Notes under the pieces: model-generated
What the model was told of the DNA's origin: nothing
Databases searched by the model: none
The model's input: the letters and a program-made list of their open reading frames with translations, nothing else
NCBI GenBank assembly: GCA_903905505.1
Contig: CAIVGL010000078.1
Coordinates: 1-64,000 of the forward strand
Direction: 5' to 3'
Length of the DNA stretch: 64,000 bases
DNA from: an uncultured Bacteroidia bacterium
GTDB lineage: Bacteria > Bacteroidota > Bacteroidia > Bacteroidales > Prolixibacteraceae
Program-made: the position numbers and the translations under genes
Shown: piece by piece, positions 13,167 through 22,427 of the stretch
How positions within the stretch are numbered: position 1 is the first letter of the stretch
Layout of the letters: every line of letters begins with the position of its first letter

Positions 13167-13200
13167 TTTAGTGACAAGTTATGTTATAAAATAATGATCG

Positions 13201-13250
13201 TCGGATAGTAAGAATCGAACCTACTAAAACTCCCTATTGAGTCTATCCGT
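13201..13250 (-). pseudogene. 50-nt tRNA-like element lacking an anticodon arm; candidate degenerate tRNA-Trp
   Basis: Minus strand ACGGATAGACTCAATAGGGAGTTTTAGTAGGTTCGATTCTTACTATCCGA: 6-7 bp acceptor-like stem, canonical T-arm GTAGG-TTCGATT-CTTAC and one short D-arm-like hairpin ACTC..GAGT. About 23 nt shorter than a standard tRNA. Many bacteria carry tRNA-Trp in this spacer. Confidence 0.6.
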
Positions 13251-13253
13251 AAA

Positions 13254-13282
13254 TGCAGTCCCGAGCAATGCTCAGGACTGCA
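13254..13282 (-). terminator. Strong hairpin downstream of tuf (terminator or attenuator)
   Basis: Minus strand TGCAGTCCTGAGC-ATT-GCTCGGGACTGCA, 13 bp with one G.T wobble; followed by only a weak T run (ATTTA). Confidence 0.7.
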
Positions 13283-13303
13283 ATTATAGAATACTTATAA
13301 TTC

Positions 13304-14491
13304 TTATTTCAAGATCTCAGTCACCTGACCTGCACCTACGGTACGACCACCTTCGCGGATCGCGAAACGAAGACCAAGGTTCAAAGCAACCGGATAGATC
13401 AAATCAACCGTAATGGTTACGTTATCACCTGGCATAATCATTTCCGTTCCAGTAGGAAGGTTGATCTCACCGGTAATATCCAAGGTACGGATATAGAATT
13501 GTGGACGATATTTGTTGTGGAATGGAGTATGACGACCACCCTCTTCTTTTTTCAAGATATAAACCTCTGCTTTAAAGGTAGTATGAGGAGTGATAGAACC
13601 AGACTTAGCCAAAATTTGACCACGTTTGATCTCTTTCTTGTCAACACCACGAAGCAATAGACCTACGTTATCACCAGCTTGTCCATCATCAAGAATCTTA
13701 CGGAACATCTCTACTCCAGTACAGATTGTTTTGCGATTTTCAGCACCTAGACCGATAATTTCAATCTCATCACCAGTGTGGATCTTACCAGTTTCGATAC
13801 GACCTGTAGCAACAGTACCACGACCTGTGATCGAGAATACATCTTCTACTGGCATCAAGAATGGTTTATCAACATCACGTGGAGGAATTGGAATCCAAGT
13901 GTCAACAGCAGCCATAAGCTCCATCACTTTATCTTCCCATGCTGGCTCACCGTTCAATGCACCAAGTGCAGAACCCATGATAACAGGAGTGTTGTCACCA
14001 TCAAAATCATAAAATGATAATAGGTCACGAATTTCCATCTCAACTAGTTCAAGAATCTCAGGATCCTCAACCATATCAACTTTATTCATGAAAACAACCA
14101 AACGAGGTACGTTTACCTGACGAGCAAGCAAGATATGCTCGCGAGTCTGTGGCATAGGACCATCAGTTGCAGCAACAACGATAATTGCGCCGTCCATTTG
14201 GGCAGCACCAGTTACCATGTTCTTCACGTAGTCAGCATGCCCAGGGCAGTCAACGTGCGCGTAGTGACGGTTTTCTGTAGCGTACTCAACGTGTGCAGTA
14301 TTAATAGTAATACCACGCTCTTTTTCTTCAGGTGCGTTGTCGATAGAATCGAATGATTTAACCTCGCAAAGACCTTTTTTTGACAATACCATGGTAATTG
14401 CAGAAGTAAGAGTTGTCTTCCCGTGATCAACGTGACCGATTGTCCCAATGTTTACATGGGGTTTCGATCTGTCATAATGCTCTTTAGCCAT
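13304..14491 (-). CDS. tuf: Elongation factor Tu
   Basis: 395 aa; [43 protein letters not shown]. Confidence 0.99.
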   Translation of the reverse strand: MAKEHYDRSKPHVNIGTIGHVDHGKTTLTSAITMVLSKKGLCEVKSFDSIDNAPEEKERGITINTAHVEYATENRHYAHVDCPGHADYVKNMVTGAAQMDGAIIVVAATDGPMPQTREHILLARQVNVPRLVVFMNKVDMVEDPEILELVEMEIRDLLSFYDFDGDNTPVIMGSALGALNGEPAWEDKVMELMAAVDTWIPIPPRDVDKPFLMPVEDVFSITGRGTVATGRIETGKIHTGDEIEIIGLGAENRKTICTGVEMFRKILDDGQAGDNVGLLLRGVDKKEIKRGQILAKSGSITPHTTFKAEVYILKKEEGGRHTPFHNKYRPQFYIRTLDITGEINLPTGTEMIMPGDNVTITVDLIYPVALNLGLRFAIREGGRTVGAGQVTEILK

Positions 14492-14546
14492 AATTTTAAT
14501 TTTTTTTTTGCGTTTAATACTTATTTTCTAGTCATCTTTCATTCAG

Positions 14547-14618
14547 AGCCTGTGATGAGAATTGAACTCATGACCTCTTCCTTACCAAGGAAGCGCTCTA
14601 CCCCTGAGCTACACTGGC
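14547..14618 (-). tRNA. tRNA-Thr (anticodon GGT)
   Basis: Cloverleaf GCCAGTGTAGCTCAGGGGTAGAGCGCTTCCTTGGTAAGGAAGAGGTCATGAGTTCAATTCTCATCACAGGCT; anticodon loop TTGGTAA; one A.A mismatch in the acceptor stem. Confidence 0.9.
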
Positions 14619-14625
14619 AAACTTG

Positions 14626-14698
14626 AGCGGGAGACGGGACTCAAACCCGCGACCCTCAGCTTGGAAGGCTAATGCTCTATCAACTGAGCTACTCCCGC
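14626..14698 (-). tRNA. tRNA-Gly (anticodon TCC)
   Basis: GCGGGAGTAGCTCAGTTGATAGAGCATTAGCCTTCCAAGCTGAGGGTCGCGGGTTTGAGTCCCGTCTCCCGCT; loop CTTCCAA. Confidence 0.95.
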
Positions 14699-14733
14699 TT
14701 AATACTCCTTTTATGGTTTGCCAAAAGAAATCG

Positions 14734-14816
14734 TGGGGAAAGCAGGATTCGAACCTACGAAGGCGTACGCCAGCAGATTTACAGTCTGCCCCAGTTGGCC
14801 GCTTTGGTATTTCCCC
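14734..14816 (-). tRNA. tRNA-Tyr (anticodon GTA)
   Basis: Class II tRNA with long variable arm; anticodon stem-loop GCAGA-CTGTAAA-TCTGC; acceptor GGGGAAA/TTTCCCC. Confidence 0.95.
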
Positions 14817-14939
14817 AAGAGTATTTATTCAATCATATAAAAAGAACAGACCATTTAATTAGAATCTCTCCTCAAAAATGGTCTGCAAATTTAATCTATT
14901 TTTTTTTCTTAGAAGCTATTTAGAATACTTTTTTAAAAA

Positions 14940-15242
14940 TTATTTAGATTTGACTTTCATTTTGTATTTATCTAGCTGTTTACGAAGCGCATCCACCGCT
15001 AAATCAACAGCCTCTTCAAACGTTTTTGCCTGCTTTTTTGCAAAAAGATACTCATTTAACGGCACAGAAAGTTTAATCTCAGCCACTTTATTCTCGTGAT
15101 CTTCGTCTTTTTCAAGTTTTAAGATCACCTCAGACGCAATAACACCTTCAAAAAACAGATCCAATTTGCCGATTCTCTTTTCACAAAAATCAATCAGCTT
15201 TTGATCCGCTTTAAAATGAACACTCTGAAAAGTTACTTCCAT
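14940..15242 (-). CDS. hpf: Ribosome hibernation-promoting factor (HPF/YfiA family, short form)
   Basis: 100 aa; MEVTFQSVHFKADQKLIDFCEKRIGKLDLFFEGV...AKTFEEAVDLAVDALRKQLDKYK. Confidence 0.9.
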   Translation of the reverse strand: MEVTFQSVHFKADQKLIDFCEKRIGKLDLFFEGVIASEVILKLEKDEDHENKVAEIKLSVPLNEYLFAKKQAKTFEEAVDLAVDALRKQLDKYKMKVKSK

Positions 15243-15261
15243 AATTTTTCCTCCTTTAAAT

Positions 15262-16146
15262 TTAAGCTCGCGGATGAGCTTGTTTGTAAACTTTCTTTAA
15301 CTGTTCAAAAGAGGTATGGGTATAAACCTGCGTAGCCGCTAAATTAGCATGTCCCAATAACTCCTTAATCGCATTTAAGTCAGCTCCTCGATTTAATAAA
15401 TGGGTAGCATAACTATGCCTTAATATATGTGGACTCTTCTTATCGATAGTTGTCACAAGCGATAAATGCTTGTTCACCACACGGTAAATCAACTTAGAAT
15501 AGACGGGATCACCCTTGCTGGTTAAAAAAAGGATGTATCCAGCATCTGGGAAAAGGGCATTTCTCATTTGGATATAAACCTTAAGTACCTGGCTCATTTC
15601 AACAGGAAAAGGGATCAGCCGATCCTTATTGCGCTTCCCCGTAACTTTAACGACTTGCGTATCTAGGTTAAGATCCGCAAAACGAAGATTTACTAATTCA
15701 GACAACCGAATTCCTGAACTGTAAAAAAAAGTGAGTATCGCTCGATCCCGAACACCTTCAAAGTCAGTGCCAAAAAACTGTCCATCTAATAAAAAGTTAA
15801 TCTCCTTCTCTTGAACAAACTCAGGCAACTTCTTCGCCATCTTAGGCATGATCACATGATCTGTAGGATTTGTCGCGATAAGACCCTCCCGATGCAAGAA
15901 ACGATAAAATGATTTGAGGGTAGAAATTTTTCGATTGACAGTCCGAGACACTGAACCTTCATTCATCAAGGATATTATCCATTGACGTATCAGATGATAA
16001 TCGACTTGCTCCAGGGAGAAATCGTCGACTAGATTAGTCCCAAAAAGAATAAACTGATGTAAATCGTTCTCGTAAGCAGTAATGGTATGCGCAGAATACC
16101 GCTTTTCGTACTTCAGGAAGTTAAGAAATATTTCGAGATTCATCAT
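15262..16146 (-). CDS. xerC: Tyrosine recombinase XerC/XerD-like
   Basis: 294 aa; core-binding domain, IRLSELVNLRFADLN, HILRHSYATHLLNRGADLNAIKELLGHANLAATQVYTH. Confidence 0.9.
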   Translation of the reverse strand: MMNLEIFLNFLKYEKRYSAHTITAYENDLHQFILFGTNLVDDFSLEQVDYHLIRQWIISLMNEGSVSRTVNRKISTLKSFYRFLHREGLIATNPTDHVIMPKMAKKLPEFVQEKEINFLLDGQFFGTDFEGVRDRAILTFFYSSGIRLSELVNLRFADLNLDTQVVKVTGKRNKDRLIPFPVEMSQVLKVYIQMRNALFPDAGYILFLTSKGDPVYSKLIYRVVNKHLSLVTTIDKKSPHILRHSYATHLLNRGADLNAIKELLGHANLAATQVYTHTSFEQLKKVYKQAHPRA

Positions 16147-16219
16147 TTAAAACGAGCAAGATTTCGCAATCAAGATACGAAAAAAACCGGTTAACCCAAA
16201 ATATTTCTTCGGGGCGGAA

Positions 16220-16411
16220 TTACTCTTCTGTACGCTGTAAATTCTCGATATAGATCGCCTTTTTAATCTCAGTACGGCGAGTAATAGATGGTTTTTCGAA
16301 AGCCTGGCGGCCACGAAGCTCCTTTACAACTCCTGTTTTTTCTACTTTTCTTTTGAAACGCTTTAATGCACGCTCAATGTTTTCGCCGTCTTTAACTGGA
16401 ATAACAATCAT
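16220..16411 (-). CDS. rpsU: 30S ribosomal protein S21
   Basis: 63 aa; MIVIPVKDGENIERALKRFKRKVEKTGVVKELRGRQAFEKPSITRR. Confidence 0.95.
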   Translation of the reverse strand: MIVIPVKDGENIERALKRFKRKVEKTGVVKELRGRQAFEKPSITRRTEIKKAIYIENLQRTEE

Positions 16412-16544
16412 ACAATTCTTATTTTGTTTTTATTTTAAAAATTCAATATTTCGGTCGGCAAATCTATGAATTTTCTATAACTATTCAAACTATCCGAATA
16501 AATAATTATAAAAATGAATTTACAGAAGCCAAATCTTGAAAATT

Positions 16545-17465
16545 CTAATCAGAAAATCGCAAATATGGCTTTAGACGATCTAAAGAATCGGCTCCGATTA
16601 ACGATGAAAGATCGGTCACGTAGGAAAACTTCCCTTTTTGATTTCTTAACCGAATGATTTTTTTTGCAAGTTTATAGCCAACATAAGGATGATGACAGAG
16701 CTCTTGAAAGGTGGAAAAATTCAGATTGAAATTTACAACCGTTGACTGATCAATGGTCAGATAAGGGGAAAGAGTTTCATAATTCGTCGGCCGCAAGCCA
16801 TAAACATCTCTAAGCTGATCAACGGCATAAAAACCACCGAGCATCTTTCGGTAGCGAATAATCCGAGATGCTAAAATTGAACCAATACCCGGTATTCGAA
16901 TCAAAGAGATGGAATCTGCTCCATTTAATTCTAAGCTTCCAAGAGCAGGTTTGGACTTCGGAACATATCGATCAACTGAAACCTTGTATTGTTTAAGACT
17001 ATCAGTCTGCACTCGAACCCCTAGAATAGGTTTGAACTTCACTTGAGGTGCAGCAGGTTTTTCAAAGACCAATAGACCTTGAAGTTTTTGAAAAACCATT
17101 GGGGTCAGACCATAGATTCGCCTGACACCGGCCATATCGCGAAATACCCCACCTTTTCTTCGATAATTCAACCAATACCCAACCACTCGAACTGGAACTC
17201 CTGCACGGACAAGGGTTAAAGAATCAACGCTGTTTGGATCAAAAGGGATTATTCGAATGGTATCAGATATTTTTACTTCTTGCGACTTCAGAAATTGATC
17301 AACCTCGACATTCCACTTAGAGGTATTAACTTCTCGAATTGGGATTAGGAAAGGGAGGGATATTCGAAGCACTAACAGGATTAGGATGACAACAAGAAGT
17401 ATTAAAATGCCATTGCGGTCTTTACGCGAAAAATCAAATAGTCCAGTTAGCCATTCGAATCTCAT
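16545..17465 (-). CDS. Helix-hairpin-helix (ComEA-like) domain protein with N-terminal membrane anchor
   Basis: 306 aa; N-terminal TM segment and repeated HhH-like motifs (NGADSISLIRIPGIGSILASRIIRYRKMLGGF). Confidence 0.8.
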   Translation of the reverse strand: MRFEWLTGLFDFSRKDRNGILILLVVILILLVLRISLPFLIPIREVNTSKWNVEVDQFLKSQEVKISDTIRIIPFDPNSVDSLTLVRAGVPVRVVGYWLNYRRKGGVFRDMAGVRRIYGLTPMVFQKLQGLLVFEKPAAPQVKFKPILGVRVQTDSLKQYKVSVDRYVPKSKPALGSLELNGADSISLIRIPGIGSILASRIIRYRKMLGGFYAVDQLRDVYGLRPTNYETLSPYLTIDQSTVVNFNLNFSTFQELCHHPYVGYKLAKKIIRLRNQKGKFSYVTDLSSLIGADSLDRLKPYLRFSD

Positions 17466-17641
17466 TAGTGCAAAATTTAATTTCGGCTAAAAAACAAAGC
17501 ACTCAACTACACCAACTAATCCTTTTTAAATCAATGAAGGTCTTAAAGTTGAAATAATTGACTTACTTCAACTAAGTTAAACAAAGTGAACATGAAAGGG
17601 AAATCAACTAATGCGCATATGGCATTGATGAAGGAAATGGA

Positions 17642-20056
17642 TCAGAATGGGTATCCAATCGCAAAAGCTAGATTTACATTGTTTTTGGTCAGCATATTAT
17701 GAGCCGGAATCCACCGATACCCTTCATCCAGCGAAGGGTCATGTAATTTCACTCCGAGGTCTACTCGTATGATAACAAACGAAAAATCATAGCGCAATCC
17801 AGCACCGCTACCTATAGCTATCTCTTTATAAAAGCGAGAGAAAGCAAACTCAGCGCCTGGTCGATTATCCTTTAGGGACCAGATATTGCCCATATCAACA
17901 AAAAGAGCACCCTCTAAGGGTCCAAACATTTTAAATCGGTATTCCGCATTAGATTCTAATTTAATGTCGCCCGATTGATTTGGAAACTCATTTGAATTTG
18001 CTTTGAATGATCCTGGTCCTAACGTGCGGACAGTCCAAGCACGAATGCCATTGGCACCACCCGTAAAATATTTACGTTCAAATGGAACCTGATCAGAGTT
18101 ACCAAATGGAACAGCGATACCTGAGAAACCTCTAATTACAAAAGTATTATACTTATCAATGACGAAACCTTTGCGGTACTCAAAATCAGTCTTAACATAT
18201 TGAGCAAATGGGGTGCCAAGGAAATGGTACTTTAGATTCCCAATTGAATCAATGGCATGCAGTTTTCGATCAAAGAGCTTACTTGCGCCATTAAGAACTG
18301 TTCCAGCCGTCTCAAAATTAGCACGGATATAGGAGTAATTCGACTGTTTCTGAATATTTTGGGTATTACGAATAAAGCTATAATTCCAAGCAGAAATCGT
18401 ATGGTCGGTATAGGAGCTTTTAATGTATAGGTTTTCAATCCGTGCAACGAATGTTGAATCGTAGGCAAACATCTTGACCATATTCATATCAATAACATTG
18501 AAACGATGAGAGGTTATATCTGATGTTTTCCATTGATAGCCCATGCTGGCACGCAAAATAGTTCGAGTATAATCAGGTCGACTCTGATAGTTATAGGACA
18601 GGCCCATTAAGGTTTGGGGAGTAGCAAACTTGAAGAAATTCAAAGGTTTTATGGGAGCTAAAAATTTCGGCAAGGTTATCTTTGTTTCAATGCCCGACTC
18701 ATAGGAATGAAACGTATTAATACTATCACCTCTGCCATATTTCTGTTTCTGTGTAGCCCCTACTAAGTTAACATCTAACAATTCACCACCACCAAAAATA
18801 TTTTTATACTGGTAGCCTAGATTACCAGCTACCCCGAGGTTACCAAGTGAATTTGTCCCCTCCGCAGAGACTGAATACGACTGTCGGATCGCGGGAGAGA
18901 GCTGAATGATGCAATCTAGTGTAGGATTTCCTAAAGAATCGACCTTATTTGTTTCGACAAATCGAATATTAATAAGTTTAAATAACCGGAGTAAAAAAAG
19001 GTCATTGTATGTGCGCTCAACTAGGTGAAGATTATAATAGCCCAGATCTCCAATATGATTCATATTAGATAATAATTCAGGGCGATATTTCATCTTTCCT
19101 TTGGAAATAAAATATTGATTGCCAATATGAATAGTATCATTTTTAAGCTCCTGATTAAAGCCATTTTCAATAGCTCCAGTAGATTTTCGTGCATCAAAAT
19201 CGGTATGGAAATAAAAATTTCGGAACGTAAACCGTTGATGATCTCTTACTTTAACCACCGTAGGATCATCCGATATATTTTCCTTTTCAACAACTAATTT
19301 AAGGTTTACACGATTAGGCTTAAAGGTGGTGTCGGCCTCAAAATAGATCTGATTCTTATTCAACCGGTAAAAACCATTATTTTGATAAGCGCTTAATACT
19401 TTTTTACTTTCAGCAGACAATACATCGGTATCAAATAGATCGTTTTGTTTAATCGATGACTTTAATGAATCGTGCCTTTGGAAAGGCTGAATTGCACCAT
19501 CGCGAATTTCAGTCTTATAGGCATTAATGGTTGTGGGAGTTCGAGTCGAGACCTTATAAAATATTTCAGCTTTTTTATTTTTCTTGAAAATAACGGAGTC
19601 TATCACTAGAGCTTGATAATATCCTTTATTATGCAGGTAGCGGGTCATCTCATTCATGGACTTGCTTGTAAGTTCAGCACTGTAGATTACTGGCGCCTCC
19701 CCTATCCGTTTGAATATTCCGTCCTCTTTTTTTGAGTTAGAGAGATTATAAAGCCCTAGATGAAACTTCCAGAACCCAAATATTTTAGTGTTTGATCGTT
19801 GCTTAAGTAATATTTTCAATTCCTGATTGTCAATTATTTTATGATCAACTAAAATCTTAGATTTAGCCAATAAAAACTGATTATCAGGAATATACTTAAC
19901 CGTCTGACAGGAAGACAACCCCATTAGCATCCCTGTCAAGATGAAAAATATAGACTTATATGAGCTGCGCAAAACCAAATTTATACCATTTTTAAAACTT
20001 AAACAAAGATAATTAACCTGACCTATTAAAAATGAATTATTTTTGAGATCTACCAA
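17642..20056 (-). CDS. BamA/TamA-family outer-membrane protein (TamL-like lipoprotein)
   Basis: LSSCQTVKYIPDNQFLLAKSKI lipoprotein signal, POTRA-like repeats, C-terminal barrel with GGANGIRAWTVRTLGPGSF. True start may be internal. Confidence 0.85.
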   Translation of the reverse strand: MVDLKNNSFLIGQVNYLCLSFKNGINLVLRSSYKSIFFILTGMLMGLSSCQTVKYIPDNQFLLAKSKILVDHKIIDNQELKILLKQRSNTKIFGFWKFHLGLYNLSNSKKEDGIFKRIGEAPVIYSAELTSKSMNEMTRYLHNKGYYQALVIDSVIFKKNKKAEIFYKVSTRTPTTINAYKTEIRDGAIQPFQRHDSLKSSIKQNDLFDTDVLSAESKKVLSAYQNNGFYRLNKNQIYFEADTTFKPNRVNLKLVVEKENISDDPTVVKVRDHQRFTFRNFYFHTDFDARKSTGAIENGFNQELKNDTIHIGNQYFISKGKMKYRPELLSNMNHIGDLGYYNLHLVERTYNDLFLLRLFKLINIRFVETNKVDSLGNPTLDCIIQLSPAIRQSYSVSAEGTNSLGNLGVAGNLGYQYKNIFGGGELLDVNLVGATQKQKYGRGDSINTFHSYESGIETKITLPKFLAPIKPLNFFKFATPQTLMGLSYNYQSRPDYTRTILRASMGYQWKTSDITSHRFNVIDMNMVKMFAYDSTFVARIENLYIKSSYTDHTISAWNYSFIRNTQNIQKQSNYSYIRANFETAGTVLNGASKLFDRKLHAIDSIGNLKYHFLGTPFAQYVKTDFEYRKGFVIDKYNTFVIRGFSGIAVPFGNSDQVPFERKYFTGGANGIRAWTVRTLGPGSFKANSNEFPNQSGDIKLESNAEYRFKMFGPLEGALFVDMGNIWSLKDNRPGAEFAFSRFYKEIAIGSGAGLRYDFSFVIIRVDLGVKLHDPSLDEGYRWIPAHNMLTKNNVNLAFAIGYPF

Positions 20057-20070
20057 TTAAACCCAGATTT

Positions 20071-20835
20071 GTGCTTTCAAAAAACAAAATTAAACTTATT
20101 CGCTCTCTTGAATCAAAGAAAAACAGAACAGCCACAGGACTATTTGTTGCTGAAGGTGAGAAAATGATTTTTGATTTATTGCAGAGTGGAATCGTAATAT
20201 CGGAGCTTTTTTACACGAAAAAACTAGAAGAAGCTTTGATTAAAGTGAAATCAAGTGCCAGTATAGAACTGGTTTCAAAAGAAGAGATTTCAAAAATTAG
20301 TTTTTTAAAAACACCATCAGAGATCGTTGCAATTTGCAAAATTCCAACGCTAGAATTGGATTGGAACAGACTTAAACAAGAGCTTATCCTGGTGCTTGAT
20401 GAGATTCAGGATCCTGGAAACTTGGGGACAATTGTTCGACTTGCCGACTGGTTTGGAATTCGGACTATTATTTGCTCCGAAAATAGTGTTGATCTATTTA
20501 ATCCTAAAGTTATTCAGTCTACGATGGGGAGCTTTGCCCGAGTAAATGTTCACTATACGGATCTTGAAATTTTTCTAGCTCAAGCATCGAAACTTAATAT
20601 ACCAGTCTACGGAACATTTTTAGAAGGTGAGAATATTTACAATGCCAAATTAGAAGCATCTGGCATTGTGATTATGGGGAATGAAGGGAACGGTATTTCA
20701 AAAGAACTAACGGCTAAGATCTCAAAAAGATTAACGATTCCGCCCTATCCTCTAAATCAACCAACATCAGAATCGTTAAATGTAGCTATCGCCACGGCCA
20801 TTGTATGCGCTGAATTTAGAAGACAAATCCGATAA
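20071..20835 (+). CDS. TrmH/SpoU-family RNA 2'-O-methyltransferase
   Basis: 254 aa; LVLDEIQDPGNLGTIVRLADWFGI, IVIMGNEGNGIS, LTIPPYPLNQPTSESLNVAIATAI motifs. Confidence 0.92.
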   Translation: MLSKNKIKLIRSLESKKNRTATGLFVAEGEKMIFDLLQSGIVISELFYTKKLEEALIKVKSSASIELVSKEEISKISFLKTPSEIVAICKIPTLELDWNRLKQELILVLDEIQDPGNLGTIVRLADWFGIRTIICSENSVDLFNPKVIQSTMGSFARVNVHYTDLEIFLAQASKLNIPVYGTFLEGENIYNAKLEASGIVIMGNEGNGISKELTAKISKRLTIPPYPLNQPTSESLNVAIATAIVCAEFRRQIR

Positions 20836-20846
20836 GCCTTCTCCCG

Positions 20847-21635
20847 TTACTCGAAATAAAAGATCAGCGTGAACAAGTTTGAGTTAACCTCTTTAAAGAT
20901 ATAGCCATAATAAGGGGTATTCATTGGGTCTATATCATGGCGAATCAGATTATCCAAACCATAAGAGAAGCGAAATTCCACTGTAAATCGGAAATACTCA
21001 AGGTATGAATCAAGTCCCAATCCCATTTCGGCATAAGCCCCCGTTTTTCGCAGATGGATTACACTTTCTGAGATTCGTTTATTTTCAAGGTCTATACGAT
21101 AGGCCGCACCACCGTAGATAAAAGGTCTTAAGTTCCGATGACGAAAACCTTTATACCTGACACCAAAGGGTAAGTCAACATAAGAGGATGCGATTGAAAG
21201 GTAGGTATCTAGATCTTGGCCATTGGTAGGCAAAGGGGTAACTCCTATATAATTAAAGTGTCTATTTCCGAGCGACATGCCGGGAGTAAATCGAAGATCA
21301 AAATCGCGATCTAACCTCTGATTAACAACACCTCCAACGGTAAATCCTGGCATCATCTGATAGATCTCAGCAGCAAAACTAGTCTTTCCTTCATACTTTA
21401 AAGCGGCATTGGCTTTAAGAGGATCATTATCTAAAAATACCGGATTGTCAAATACATTTTTATAATTCCTTAGCCGGTAGTCCATGGTATTCAGACCCAG
21501 ATAAAAGCCAAAATGGATCTTTCTATCGTCAAAATAGGTCAGATTATCGAAACCTTTCAACTGGGCACTCGCATAAAATGAGCTAACGAGTAACGGTAGC
21601 AGAACCAAAACATATCTTAACTTAAGAAATTTCAA
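20847..21635 (-). CDS. porT: PorT-family outer membrane protein (type IX secretion associated)
   Basis: 262 aa with signal peptide; LTYFDDRKIHFGFYLGLNTMDYRL..., adjacent to menG/ubiE. Confidence 0.85.
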   Translation of the reverse strand: MKFLKLRYVLVLLPLLVSSFYASAQLKGFDNLTYFDDRKIHFGFYLGLNTMDYRLRNYKNVFDNPVFLDNDPLKANAALKYEGKTSFAAEIYQMMPGFTVGGVVNQRLDRDFDLRFTPGMSLGNRHFNYIGVTPLPTNGQDLDTYLSIASSYVDLPFGVRYKGFRHRNLRPFIYGGAAYRIDLENKRISESVIHLRKTGAYAEMGLGLDSYLEYFRFTVEFRFSYGLDNLIRHDIDPMNTPYYGYIFKEVNSNLFTLIFYFE

Positions 21636-21697
21636 TCTAAAAATAGTTAGTTTAACTCTGGTCGAAGAAATCGTGCAAACGGTTAACTTCGAGAAGC

Positions 21698-22423
21698 TTA
21701 CCGAATACCTATATATATGGTGGCGATGCCAAATGTTTGTCTATGTTGCCTTGCCTGCGTAAAACCAATCTGCTTCAACACCTCAAGGAAATGCTCTCCA
21801 TCGGGAAATTGCTCAACCGATTCAGGCAGATAACGATAAGCAGAATTGTCTTTCGAAAACAATCGACCTAAGAGAGGGAGGATATAGAATGAATAAAAGG
21901 TATACAATTGTTTCACTGGAAAGAGTGTTGGTTTTGAAAATTCAAGGACACAAATCATTCCTCCAGGCTTAAGAACTCGATAAATCTCCCCGATTCCCTT
22001 CGAGAGATTTTCAAAATTACGCACCCCAAATGCCACAGTTACAGCATCAAAATACCCATCGGAGAAAGCTAAATTTTCGGCATCCCCACTTTGGAGTACC
22101 ACGCGATCGCCAACTCCTAAGTTTTGAATTTTAGTCCGACCCACGTTAAGCATCTCTTCTGATATGTCGACGCCAACAATTTGTTTAGCTCCGGTCTTTA
22201 AAGACTCGAGCGCAAAATCGGCGGTGCCAGTTGCGACATCGAGTACCGACTCAGGCTTATGCTTAATCACCAGTTTAATTGCCTTTTTACGCCAAAGCTT
22301 GTCAATACCAAAAGACAAAAAATGGTTTAGAAAGTCATATTTGGGGGCAATATTATCAAACATTTCAGCCACTTGTTCCTTTTTTCCTTTGGCTGAATCA
22401 CGATAGGGAGTTATCACAGGCAT
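21698..22423 (-). CDS. menG: Demethylmenaquinone methyltransferase (UbiE/MenG)
   Basis: FDNIAPKYDFLNHFLSFGIDKLWRKKAIK, SVLDVATGTADFALES; start trimmed to MPVITPYRDSAKGKKEQ. Confidence 0.95.
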   Translation of the reverse strand: MPVITPYRDSAKGKKEQVAEMFDNIAPKYDFLNHFLSFGIDKLWRKKAIKLVIKHKPESVLDVATGTADFALESLKTGAKQIVGVDISEEMLNVGRTKIQNLGVGDRVVLQSGDAENLAFSDGYFDAVTVAFGVRNFENLSKGIGEIYRVLKPGGMICVLEFSKPTLFPVKQLYTFYSFYILPLLGRLFSKDNSAYRYLPESVEQFPDGEHFLEVLKQIGFTQARQHRQTFGIATIYIGIR

Positions 22424-22427
22424 AAAA

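Noticed and set aside
14423-14923. Plus-strand ORFs (14423..14626, 14623..14862, 14672..14923)
   Set aside because: They are antisense translations across tRNA-Thr, tRNA-Gly and tRNA-Tyr and have no independent support.
15262-16146. Integrase of a mobile island
   Set aside because: It is XerC/D-like, located between hpf and rpsU in a housekeeping context, with no attachment repeats or cargo.
17590-17700. 37-aa plus-strand ORF (MKGKSTNAHMALMKEMDQNGYPIAKARF...)
   Set aside because: Overlaps the 3' end of the TamL-like gene and lacks supporting signals.
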